Source: Roseibium sp.
GTDB lineage: Bacteria; Pseudomonadota; Alphaproteobacteria; Rhizobiales; Stappiaceae
Direction of reading: 5' to 3'
Assembly: GCA_017643215.1 (NCBI GenBank)
Contig: JAEPNV010000010.1
Location: 124,001 to 188,000, forward strand
DNA: 64,000 nt
The position numbers were made by a program, and so were the translations under genes. The notes under the pieces were generated by a model. It did no database searches. It was not told the DNA's origin and saw only the letters and a list, made by a program, of their open reading frames with translations. The stretch's first letter is position 1. Every line of letters starts with the position of its first letter. This document shows, piece after piece, positions 28,961 through 36,940 of the stretch.

Positions 28961-31627
28961 TCAGAAGTTCAGCGAGATATCCCGATGGTCGGACAAGCAT
29001 GCCGCCACTTCCAGGGCCATGTCGTCCGGCAAACGGTCTTGCTGACGCAGGCCGATATTTCGGTTGATGGCCACATCATAGGTCAGGAGATCCGGCAACA
29101 GTTCCGCGGCGCCACGCTGGCGCCAGACCAGATCGGCTTCAAGGGCCGCCAATGTGTTGTCGATTTCCGCAACCGCGGCAACGGCGTCCGGTTCACGGCT
29201 GCGCATGATTTTCCGCGCTTCGGTCAGACCCTTGCGGACATCACTGGACCCCTCGACCTCGCCGACACGTGACCGCATGGCGGCAATGGCCTCAACGGCG
29301 GCTTCCGGTTCAAGCGAAGGGACCTGCTCCTTCAGCGCAACGATCTCGCTTTCCAGGGCCGCGAGCTTGTCGGCGTCGCGCAGGATCGCTTTGACTTCCA
29401 GCATCGGCTCGTAGGCGTCATCCGCGGTCCGGCGATAGGTCCGCCGGGCCTGCGTCTCGGCCTTTTGAATGCTGGCGAACTCGTCGTGCCTGGCATCCCA
29501 CTCCGACGGGATTTGCGCAAGCAGAGCATCCCGGTCCGCTGTCAGGGCTTCGATGCGGGCGGACGCGCGCTCACCTTGGGCTTCGGAATAGATCCCGGTG
29601 GGGCCGGCACGGTTGACGATCACCTGCAGGTCTTCGATCGTCTCGTCAATGCGCCGCGCGTCGCGCTCAAGCGCCCGCACCTGCACATGAAGCGGACGAT
29701 AGTCGCCAGCCGCCACCTGCACCGCCGCTTCCGCGTCGTGGATTGCGGTCATTTGCGGCAGGGCCTGCCGGGCTTTTTCAAACCCTTCGGCCATGGCTTC
29801 ACGGAGATTCTCGGGCAGATAGCTCATGTCGAGCGTTTCGGCCTTCTGGATCGCCGCAAGGATCGTATCGCCATTGTCGGCGAAATCCTGATCGACCAGG
29901 CGCTCCATGCAGTATTGCAGGCGCGGATTTTGCGGCGGCGGCGCGGTTTCCGACAAAAGCGACGAGCGGTTGGGCAGGTAGTTCACCAGTTGCGGGTAGA
30001 AGCCGACGATCCCAAGCGCAATCAGCTGGAGGCAGATGAACGCGATAACGCCCTTGTACATGTCCAGCGTTTTGACGATCGCAGGCGCGACGCCTCGTAG
30101 GTAGAACAAGGCAAATCCGAAGGGCGGCGTCAGGAACGACGTCTGGATGTTCAGGCCGATCATCACACCGAGCCAGACCGCGGTCACGTTGGCGGACGGA
30201 TCCGCCAGCAGGATTGGAGCCACGATCGGCACGACAACCACGGCGATCTCGATGAAGTCGAGGAAGAAGCCGAGGATGAAGATCACCAGCATCACGATCA
30301 GGAATTGGGCCCAGAAGCCGCCCGGCAATCCTTGCAGGAAGTCCTTGACCAGATGCTCACCGCCAAACGCCCGGAACGCGGAAGTCAGCATCGCCGCGCC
30401 CAGGAGAATGATGAACACCAGCGACGTGGTCTTGGCGGTGTCGATCATGACGCCGCGCAGGGTGTCTTCCAGCTTGAAGGTTCTCCAGCCGCTCCAGAAG
30501 ATCGCGATCAACACTAGTGAGACGGCGATCAGCGCCAGGATCAGACCGAGCAGATCCTGGCTGTCGTCGATCCGCTTGATGTTGACTTCGCCAAAGAAAC
30601 TGATGGCCACGGCCAGGCCCAGCAGTGCCAGAATGGCCAGAATTGCCGGCGAATACGCGCCTTTCTCGCCCTCTTTGAGGCGATAGCCGGCCATCACCAT
30701 CGCGCCGACCGCACCAATGGCACCGGCCTGGTTGACCGTCGCGATGCCGCCGATGATCGAACCGAGCACCAGGAAGATCAGGGCCAGCGGCGGAACCAGT
30801 GTGATCAGGACCTTGAGCGCGAATTGGCGGGTGAACGTTCCCTCCTCGTGGACGGCTGGCGCCGACTTCGGATTGAGGAGCGCGAAACCGAGAATGAACG
30901 CCATGTAAAGGCCGACGAGCACCAGCCCGGGAAGGAACGCCCCAAGGAACATTTCGCCGGCACTGGTGGACACAACGGCAAAGTCCGAAGGCATCGACAC
31001 TTCGCCGGTCGTATCCTTGTAAAGCGTTTGGCGGATCGATCCGGCCTGATCGACGGCGCTGGCCAACTGGTCGGCCAGGATGATGAGCACGATCGATGGC
31101 GGAATGATCTGGCCGAGCGTTCCGGACGCGGCGATCGTTCCGGTGGCGAGCGGCACGGAGTAGTTGTTACGCAGCATCGCCGGCAGCGAGATGAGGCCCA
31201 TGGCCACAACCGTCGCGCCGACAATGCCGGTGGTCGCCGCAAGAAGCGCGCCGACGAAAACGACCGAGATGCCGAGACCGCCGGGCACTGGACCGAACAG
31301 CCGCGCCATGGTCACCAGGAGATCCTCGGCGATCTTCGACCGCTGGAGCATGATGCCCATGAAGACAAACAACGGAATCGCGATGAGCGTATCTCGCTCC
31401 GCCTCCCAGTAAATGCCGCGGAAATTCGTGACCCCGGCGCTGAGCCATTGCATGGGTCCGCCGGAATCAAAGAAAGCGTCGGTTCCGGTGGAAAACAGGT
31501 AGCCGGTCAGGGCCGCGAGAGCGATCGCAAGGATCGCCGATCCCGGCAGCGCGAACGCGACCGGGAAGCCCGACCCAAGGGCGAATGCCATCAAGAGAAC
31601 GAGGATAGCAAGAAAAAGAAGTTCCAT
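28961..31627 (-). CDS. TRAP transporter large permease (DctM-like) with long C-terminal tail
   Basis: An 888-residue channel subunit, about twice the usual DctM (about 430). Residues 1-555 hold the permease with its TRAP motifs (LGISVVFVGALLAATTGIVGATVV; GTLGQIIPPSIVLIILADQL), a polar insert around 215-240 and a further polar loop around 275-290. Residues about 560-888 are soluble, Ala/Glu/Arg-rich and heptad-like, predicted coiled-coil or helical bundle (for example DADKLAALESEIVALKEQV). The tail is encoded in the same open frame with no sign of a frameshift. It follows the DctQ-like gene by 20 bp and ends at an intrinsic terminator. The tail's function is unknown. Confidence 0.88.
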   Translation of the reverse strand: MELLFLAILVLLMAFALGSGFPVAFALPGSAILAIALAALTGYLFSTGTDAFFDSGGPMQWLSAGVTNFRGIYWEAERDTLIAIPLFVFMGIMLQRSKIAEDLLVTMARLFGPVPGGLGISVVFVGALLAATTGIVGATVVAMGLISLPAMLRNNYSVPLATGTIAASGTLGQIIPPSIVLIILADQLASAVDQAGSIRQTLYKDTTGEVSMPSDFAVVSTSAGEMFLGAFLPGLVLVGLYMAFILGFALLNPKSAPAVHEEGTFTRQFALKVLITLVPPLALIFLVLGSIIGGIATVNQAGAIGAVGAMVMAGYRLKEGEKGAYSPAILAILALLGLAVAISFFGEVNIKRIDDSQDLLGLILALIAVSLVLIAIFWSGWRTFKLEDTLRGVMIDTAKTTSLVFIILLGAAMLTSAFRAFGGEHLVKDFLQGLPGGFWAQFLIVMLVIFILGFFLDFIEIAVVVVPIVAPILLADPSANVTAVWLGVMIGLNIQTSFLTPPFGFALFYLRGVAPAIVKTLDMYKGVIAFICLQLIALGIVGFYPQLVNYLPNRSSLLSETAPPPQNPRLQYCMERLVDQDFADNGDTILAAIQKAETLDMSYLPENLREAMAEGFEKARQALPQMTAIHDAEAAVQVAAGDYRPLHVQVRALERDARRIDETIEDLQVIVNRAGPTGIYSEAQGERASARIEALTADRDALLAQIPSEWDARHDEFASIQKAETQARRTYRRTADDAYEPMLEVKAILRDADKLAALESEIVALKEQVPSLEPEAAVEAIAAMRSRVGEVEGSSDVRKGLTEARKIMRSREPDAVAAVAEIDNTLAALEADLVWRQRGAAELLPDLLTYDVAINRNIGLRQQDRLPDDMALEVAACLSDHRDISLNF

Positions 31628-31647
31628 GTCAGACAGTCTCTGATGGT

Positions 31648-32685
31648 CTATTGGACGGCGTGGACATCATGGTCCCGGCCGCCGGGTTCCTCGCGAATGT
31701 CAGCCACGGCATCCAGAAAATAGCTGATGAATTGGATCATCATGGTCACGGCAAACACACCCAGGAACGCAGCCATGAGGTATTTGACATAAAGGCCGAA
31801 CCCGGCCTGCGTGGTCTCATAGGACAGAATTGGCGCATTGATGACGTTTTGCTTGCCGCCCATGCCGAAAACGATGATCACGGCGCACAAGGTCATCCCC
31901 AAAAGCACCGATCCGAACGCATTCACGTAACCCTTGGTCTTCGGTTTCATGCCGGCGTAGAAAACGTCGACGCGCACATGTCCTTCTTCCAAAAGCGTGT
32001 AAGCGCTGGCGAACAGGAACAGCGCGGCGTACCAAAACCGCACAAGGTCGGCCATGAAGGCCTGCTCATACGACAGAATGAACCGGCCGATCACGATCAA
32101 AAGCTCGGCAACCACCACGAGCAGCGCCAGCCAGATAAATCCGAGCGTCCGGGTGAAGGCGGCGATCACGAAGGACAGCCCGATGAGCGGCATATGGACA
32201 TATCCGCCGCGAAACTGTGACCGTCCAAGATCCGCGGCCAGATCCGGTCCGACAACCGCCTCGAGCAAGCCTTCCACCCGAAGGAAGGAAATGACGGCAT
32301 CGACGATCCCCACGATCAGGACCGCCCAGAACATCGCCCGGATAAGATAGGCATTGATGTCGCTGATGCGTTTGCTGTCCTCGCGCAGCGTTGTCGTGCG
32401 CGTGCGTTGGACGTGCAGGATCGCCCAAACGATAGCCGCGCCATAAAGCGCCAGTTGAACCCAGGACCAGACGATTGCGCCGTCCGCGTTGGCCTCGCCG
32501 CCGAAGATCGGCGCGACGCCCGGCAGGTCCTGCCAATAGGTCAGATAGTTGTTGAGCAAAAACGCGGCCATGATGAAGAGGACCAACCATGCGAAGGTCC
32601 GGTACGAAATGGCGCTGCGTGGAGTTCCCGGAGAAAAGTGCCCGCTGGAAGACAGGTCGTCTTGAACGCCGTTCAAGGCCGTCAT
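31648..32685 (-). CDS. TRAP transporter small permease (DctQ-like), enlarged
   Basis: A 345-residue membrane protein from ATG 32685 (the frame is open to 32757). Ordinary DctQ has about 160-230 residues and four helices. Here an extra N-terminal half (about 20-175) carries roughly four more hydrophobic segments, and the DctQ core follows (about 180-340) with the motif EGHVRVDVFYAGMKPKTKGYVN. The C-terminus is acidic and polar. It lies between the binding-protein gene and the 888-residue permease. Both permease subunits in this operon are therefore enlarged, which suggests they interact through the added parts. Confidence 0.85.
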   Translation of the reverse strand: MTALNGVQDDLSSSGHFSPGTPRSAISYRTFAWLVLFIMAAFLLNNYLTYWQDLPGVAPIFGGEANADGAIVWSWVQLALYGAAIVWAILHVQRTRTTTLREDSKRISDINAYLIRAMFWAVLIVGIVDAVISFLRVEGLLEAVVGPDLAADLGRSQFRGGYVHMPLIGLSFVIAAFTRTLGFIWLALLVVVAELLIVIGRFILSYEQAFMADLVRFWYAALFLFASAYTLLEEGHVRVDVFYAGMKPKTKGYVNAFGSVLLGMTLCAVIIVFGMGGKQNVINAPILSYETTQAGFGLYVKYLMAAFLGVFAVTMMIQFISYFLDAVADIREEPGGRDHDVHAVQ

Positions 32686-32721
32686 GGCGCATCTGCCCTT
32701 TGTTCTTATGGTTCCATAAGC

Positions 32722-32749
32722 GAGGGGACGGAATGAATTCCGCCCCCTC
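32722..32749 (-). other. Stem-loop after the TRAP binding-protein gene
   Basis: An 11-bp stem with one mismatch (GAGGGG-a-CGGAA with TTCCG-c-CCCTC) and a TGAA loop lies 22 bp after the dctP-like stop. No T-run follows on the minus strand. A second small inverted pair, CTTATGG/CCATAAG (32705-32720), lies just beyond. Such structures after binding-protein genes usually raise the level of the upstream transcript. Confidence 0.6.
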
Positions 32750-32771
32750 TGAAGCAATCAGGTTGATATGC

Positions 32772-33872
32772 TTAGACGGTGATACCGAGCACGCGGTTAC
32801 GCTGCTGGGTGTAACCGGTGTCGGCGAGCAGCATCCAGCGGCCGATTTCCGACCGGGCCTTGGCGAAGCTTTCGTGCGTCCGCGCGGCAAGATCGGAATG
32901 CTGGATCGTCTCGTCGAACACCTCTTCGGACGCTTCACCGAATGCGTCATAGACTTCGTCGTTGAACTGCTTGATTTCAACGCCGTGGTCGTTGATCAGC
33001 CGATCGAGATAAATACCGTTATTGGCGTTCGTCTCAGCCATCTGGCGGGCGTTTTCTTCGTTACACGCCGCTTCGATGATGGCCTGATCGGTTGCCGACA
33101 GGTTGCTCCACCAGGACTTGTTCATGCCGAAGGCGAGCTGGGAACCCGGCTCGTGCATGCCCGGATAGTAGTAGAATTTAGCCGCCTCATAAAACTTCAT
33201 GAAGTAATCGTTGTACGGACCCACCCACTCGGTTGCGTCAACGGCGCCCGAGACGAGGTTTTCGTAGATCTGGCCGCCCGGTAAAGACACCGGAGACGCG
33301 CCGAGTTTGGCCATGACGTCGCCGCCAAGACCCGGAATACGCATCTTCAGACCCTTCAGGTCGTCGGCGGTTTCGATTTCCTTGTTGAACCAGCCGCCCA
33401 TCTGCACGCCGGTGTTGCCGCAAGCAAAGTTCTTCAGGCCAAAGCCGTCAGCCACTTCATCCCACAACTCCTGGCCGCCGCCGTATTTGATCCAGGCGTC
33501 GATTTCAGCATAGGTCAGGCCAAACGGAACGGCGGTGAAGTATGCCCACGCCGGATGCTTGCCTTTCCAGTAGTAGTCGGCGGCAATGTATGCCTGGGCA
33601 TTGCCGGAGGCCACTTCGTCAAAGGAGTCAAACGCACCAACTCGCTCACCGGCGGCAAAATACTGCACCGCAATCCGGCCCTCAGTCAGTTCACCGATGC
33701 GGGCGGCCAGACGCTGGGCCGAAATACCCAGGCCCGGGAAGTCACGCGGCCAAGTCGACACGATCACCATGTCGATGGTCGACTGCGCGATCGCGGGCGC
33801 AGCGAGGGTCGAAGCAGCGGCAACACCACCGACCCCAAGACCAGCCTTTTTAATAAATGAACGACGATCCAT
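32772..33872 (-). CDS. TRAP transporter substrate-binding protein, TakP-like (2-oxo acid type)
   Basis: A periplasmic receptor of 366 residues. The N-terminus MDRRSFIKKAGLGVGG is a twin-arginine-type signal with cleavage near APAIAQ. The mature protein has GNTGVQMGGWF and DATEWVGPYND, stretches I recall as hallmarks of TakP, which binds pyruvate and other 2-oxo monocarboxylates with a cation. The conserved Arg for carboxylate binding is in LKGLKMRIPG. The gene is first in the operon and divergent from a Cache-domain two-component system. Ligand class is inference from similarity and neighbours. Confidence 0.9.
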   Translation of the reverse strand: MDRRSFIKKAGLGVGGVAAASTLAAPAIAQSTIDMVIVSTWPRDFPGLGISAQRLAARIGELTEGRIAVQYFAAGERVGAFDSFDEVASGNAQAYIAADYYWKGKHPAWAYFTAVPFGLTYAEIDAWIKYGGGQELWDEVADGFGLKNFACGNTGVQMGGWFNKEIETADDLKGLKMRIPGLGGDVMAKLGASPVSLPGGQIYENLVSGAVDATEWVGPYNDYFMKFYEAAKFYYYPGMHEPGSQLAFGMNKSWWSNLSATDQAIIEAACNEENARQMAETNANNGIYLDRLINDHGVEIKQFNDEVYDAFGEASEEVFDETIQHSDLAARTHESFAKARSEIGRWMLLADTGYTQQRNRVLGITV

Positions 33873-33991
33873 TAGGTTATCCTCCCATTACGGATTTCCA
33901 TGAAACCGGCGGCTACACTTGCACCGATTGGGAAGTATGTCTAGGTGAACCGGGCTTCGTTGCGCTATTCGTGGTTCTGCGCAAGAATTCA

Positions 33992-34001
33992 GTAGTACTA
34001 C
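33992..34001. promoter_or_regulatory. GTAGTACTAC palindrome in the TRAP / two-component divergent region
   Basis: A perfect 10-bp palindrome lies 46 bp upstream of the histidine kinase start and about 120 bp upstream of the TRAP operon, in the 175-bp divergent region. It is a candidate site for the NarL-type regulator encoded nearby. No sigma-54-type (GG-N10-GC) element was recognised. Confidence 0.3.
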
Positions 34002-34047
34002 GGAGCTTTGAGCGAGACTCGCTGAACGAACGGGCTGCCGACTGAAC

Positions 34048-35430
34048 ATGCCAATCAAGCCAGTGACCTTTAAGACCAAATTGCTGCTGATCACGATTTT
34101 GCCGTTGATCGCGGTGTCGGCGCTGATCGGCAGTGCGACCTATTTTCAGGCCCGGCATCTCATCGAGGCCGAAACGATCGCGGTCAAACAGCGGATCCTC
34201 GCCAACAAACGGCAGGAGATACGCCATTACATCAGCCTGGCGATGACCTCGATCGAACGGATTTATGACCGCGAGCCCGGGGGGCGGGACGCCGCGCAGG
34301 AGCAGGTCAAGAATATCCTTCACAACATGACCTTCGGCGAGGACGGCTATTACTTCGTCTACCAGCTCGACGGGACCAACATCGTTCATCCAAAGCTAGG
34401 CCATCTGGTGGGTGAGAAGTGGTGGGATCTTCAAGATCCTGAAGGCGACTACGTCATCCGCAATTTGATCAAGGCGGCGAAAGCCGGCGGCGGGTTTCAC
34501 GAATATGTCTGGCACAAGCCGTCATCGGGACTTGTGGAGAAGAAACTCGGCTATGCCATCCTGCTTGAAAAATGGGGCTGGATGCTGGGCACAGGCCTCT
34601 ACATCGACGATATCGCCAAGGAAGTGAACGCCATACGCGCCGATTTCGCGGCCAGCATCCGCCAAACCGTGATCGTCATCTTTGTCATCACCCTTGTCGC
34701 AATCGCCGTTGCCGGTTCTCTGATCGCCGGGGTCCGGTTTTCAGAACAGCGCTTCGCGGACAGCAAACTGAAAGAGCTCACGAACAGAGTGTTCGAAGTG
34801 CAGGAACAGGAGCGCAAACGTGTCTCCACCGATCTGCACGACGGGATTTCCCAGTTGCTTGTGTCGGTCCGTTACGGCGTCGAGATGATCCATAGCGAAG
34901 CAAGCACGGACCGCAAGCTCCAGTCCTACGCGACGAAATGCCTGCGGATCCTCGACGATGCCATTGCCGAGGTCCGGCGTATATCCCGTGATCTGCGGCC
35001 GAGTGTGCTGGATGACATGGGGCTCGCTTCGGCCCTCGTCAGCCTCGGAAACGAGTTTCAGACCCAGTCGGGCGTTACGGTCAACGTGTCCGCCGAACGC
35101 GCCCACAATCGCCTGTCCGACGCCGCAAAGACCGCGCTTTACAGAGTGGTTCAGGAATGCCTGACAAATGTCGCAAGACACTCCGGTGCGCGGGAGGTCC
35201 AGATCACGCTCAGCGTCGGCGCGCGGACGCTCTCCTTGATGGTCGAAGACGATGGCATTGGCTTGCCAACGCCGGTCCCAAGCCGGGGCGGCCTTGGTTT
35301 CCGCAACATGCGCGAACGGGTTGAAACCTACGGCGGTACGGTGCTGATTGCGAAAGCCCCATCGGGCGGTGCCAGCATCCGTGTCGTCATGCCCCTGGAA
35401 AAAGCCAAACCCCTTCAAGAGGCCGCCTGA
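34048..35430 (+). CDS. Single-Cache (sCache_2) histidine kinase, NarX/DegS-type
   Basis: A membrane sensor of 460 residues. Two helices (about 10-32 and 207-232) flank a periplasmic sCache_2 domain (about 35-200) with GEDGYYFVYQLDGTNIVHPKLGHLVG and WGWMLGTGLYIDDI. Such domains bind small carboxylates. The cytoplasmic part has the HisKA_3 dimerisation box with the phospho-acceptor His264 in STDLHDGISQ, then HATPase_c (about 360-455; RVVQECLTNVARHS, EDDGIGL, GGLGFRNMRER). It has no HAMP. It is followed by a NarL-type regulator and divergent from a TakP-like TRAP operon, so it probably senses an organic acid and controls its uptake. Confidence 0.93.
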   Translation: MPIKPVTFKTKLLLITILPLIAVSALIGSATYFQARHLIEAETIAVKQRILANKRQEIRHYISLAMTSIERIYDREPGGRDAAQEQVKNILHNMTFGEDGYYFVYQLDGTNIVHPKLGHLVGEKWWDLQDPEGDYVIRNLIKAAKAGGGFHEYVWHKPSSGLVEKKLGYAILLEKWGWMLGTGLYIDDIAKEVNAIRADFAASIRQTVIVIFVITLVAIAVAGSLIAGVRFSEQRFADSKLKELTNRVFEVQEQERKRVSTDLHDGISQLLVSVRYGVEMIHSEASTDRKLQSYATKCLRILDDAIAEVRRISRDLRPSVLDDMGLASALVSLGNEFQTQSGVTVNVSAERAHNRLSDAAKTALYRVVQECLTNVARHSGAREVQITLSVGARTLSLMVEDDGIGLPTPVPSRGGLGFRNMRERVETYGGTVLIAKAPSGGASIRVVMPLEKAKPLQEAA

Positions 35431-35468
35431 ACCGGCGCCCGATCGACGTTTCCTTACACGGACCGGAA

Positions 35469-36110
35469 ATGACGGATACACCCATAAAAGTGCTTCTTGC
35501 CGACGATCACGAACTGGTCCGGGACGGCATCCGTGCCCGGCTTGAAAAAACGGAAGCACTTGAGGTCGTCGGAGAGGCGACCAACGGCCGCGAAGCGGTT
35601 GATCTGGTCGGCGCGCTTCGGCCCGATATCATCTTGATGGACGTGTCGATGCCGATGATGAACGGCCTTGAAGCTGCCGATCTCATTCGCCGCAAGTATC
35701 CGCGGACGGGCGTCCTCGTCCTCTCCATTTACGACAATCCGGAATATGTCAGAGGCGTCGTCCAGTCAGGCGCCCGGGGTTACATCCTGAAGGACATTTC
35801 CGCGGCAGAAATGATTACCGCGATCACCAGCGTTGCCAATGGCGGTTATTATTTTTCCTCCGCGATTGGGCCGACGCTCGTCGGCGGCGGGCAGAGCGCC
35901 CCGGTCGAGGACCCCTACGGTCTGACGGAACGGGAACGCCAAGTGCTGACCGCGATCGCGATGGGCCAGCCCAACAAGGAGGTCGCCAAGAGCCTCGGCA
36001 TCAGCGTTCGCACCGTGGAATCACATCGGTTGAACCTTCGGGAAAAAGTCGGCTGCAAGAACGCGGCCCAGCTCTACCGGGTTGCACAAGAGCTCGGTCT
36101 GTTGGATTAG
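35469..36110 (+). CDS. NarL/FixJ-type response regulator
   Basis: A 213-residue regulator. The receiver has Asp12-Asp13, phospho-acceptor Asp58 (LMDVSMPMMNG) and the Lys in YILKDIS. The C-terminal LuxR-type helix-turn-helix has LTERERQVLTAIAMGQPNKEVAKSLGISVRTVESHRLNLREKVG. It follows the Cache kinase by 38 bp on the same strand and is its evident partner. The divergent TRAP operon is the likely target. Confidence 0.94.
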   Translation: MTDTPIKVLLADDHELVRDGIRARLEKTEALEVVGEATNGREAVDLVGALRPDIILMDVSMPMMNGLEAADLIRRKYPRTGVLVLSIYDNPEYVRGVVQSGARGYILKDISAAEMITAITSVANGGYYFSSAIGPTLVGGGQSAPVEDPYGLTERERQVLTAIAMGQPNKEVAKSLGISVRTVESHRLNLREKVGCKNAAQLYRVAQELGLLD

Positions 36111-36157
36111 ATCGTAAATCCTGTTCGAAAACATGTCCGTTCACCCGGGGACTTTCC

Positions 36158-36913
36158 ATGGCAAAGCCGCTTGTCCTTGTCACCGCCGATGTCAAAGCCG
36201 TGGACGGCTATGATTGGCACGCCGCACCCTCCACCTACCTGAAGGCGCTCATGTCCGGCGCATCGGTCATCCCGGTCATCCTGCCGTCGCTTGGAGCGGA
36301 AATCGATATCGACGGGGCTCTGGATCAGGTCGACGGGGTCCTGGCGACCGGATCGCGTTCAAATGTCAATCCGCAGATCTATGGCGGCGACGCCACGGAC
36401 GAGAACGGCCCGTATGATCCAGGCCGGGACGCGACAACCTTGCCCCTTCTCAAACGTGCTGTTGAACGTGGCATCCCGGTTTTTGCCATTTGCCGCGGAA
36501 TGCAGGAGCTGAATGTCGCGCTTGGCGGGACGTTGCTCACCGAGATCCAGGACCTGGCGGGACGCGCCGATCACCGGGCACCGACCTCGCAACATCAGGA
36601 CGAGCGGTTCAAGATCGCGCATGCCGTCGAAATCGAGCCTGACAGCATCCTGTCAGGTATTCTCGGCGAGGAACCCGTCGATGTGAATTCGCTGCACCGT
36701 CAAGCCCTTGGCCGGCTGGGCGCTTCATTGAAGGTTGAGGCCCGCGCCGAAGACGGTACGATCGAGGCCGTCTCCGTTGCTGACGCACCCGGCTTTGTCA
36801 TCGCAACGCAATGGCATCCGGAATATTGGGTCGCGACCGATCAACCGTCACGCGGTTTGTTCGAAGCCTTCGGCGCCGCTGCCCGTGCGCATCGGTCGAA
36901 ACGGCTGGGCTAA
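36158..36913 (+). CDS. Gamma-glutamyl-gamma-aminobutyrate hydrolase family protein (PuuD-like)
   Basis: A class I glutamine amidotransferase-type hydrolase of 251 residues, cytoplasmic. The nucleophile Cys is in FAICRGMQELNVALGG and the catalytic His is in ATQWHPEYW. The N-terminus has the family pattern LVTADVK..YDWHAAPSTYLKA. A GGGGA site precedes the ATG. PuuD-type enzymes release glutamate from gamma-glutamylated amines, for example in putrescine catabolism, but no puu genes are nearby, so the substrate is uncertain. It is 47 bp after the response regulator on the same strand and could be read with it. Confidence 0.9.
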   Translation: MAKPLVLVTADVKAVDGYDWHAAPSTYLKALMSGASVIPVILPSLGAEIDIDGALDQVDGVLATGSRSNVNPQIYGGDATDENGPYDPGRDATTLPLLKRAVERGIPVFAICRGMQELNVALGGTLLTEIQDLAGRADHRAPTSQHQDERFKIAHAVEIEPDSILSGILGEEPVDVNSLHRQALGRLGASLKVEARAEDGTIEAVSVADAPGFVIATQWHPEYWVATDQPSRGLFEAFGAAARAHRSKRLG

Positions 36914-36940
36914 TCCACATCCAAAGAAGCCAGAACTGGC

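Noticed and set aside
33873-34047. Sigma-54 promoter for the TRAP operon
   Set aside because: No GG-N10-GC (-24/-12) element was recognised on either strand, and the nearby regulator is NarL-type, not NtrC-type.
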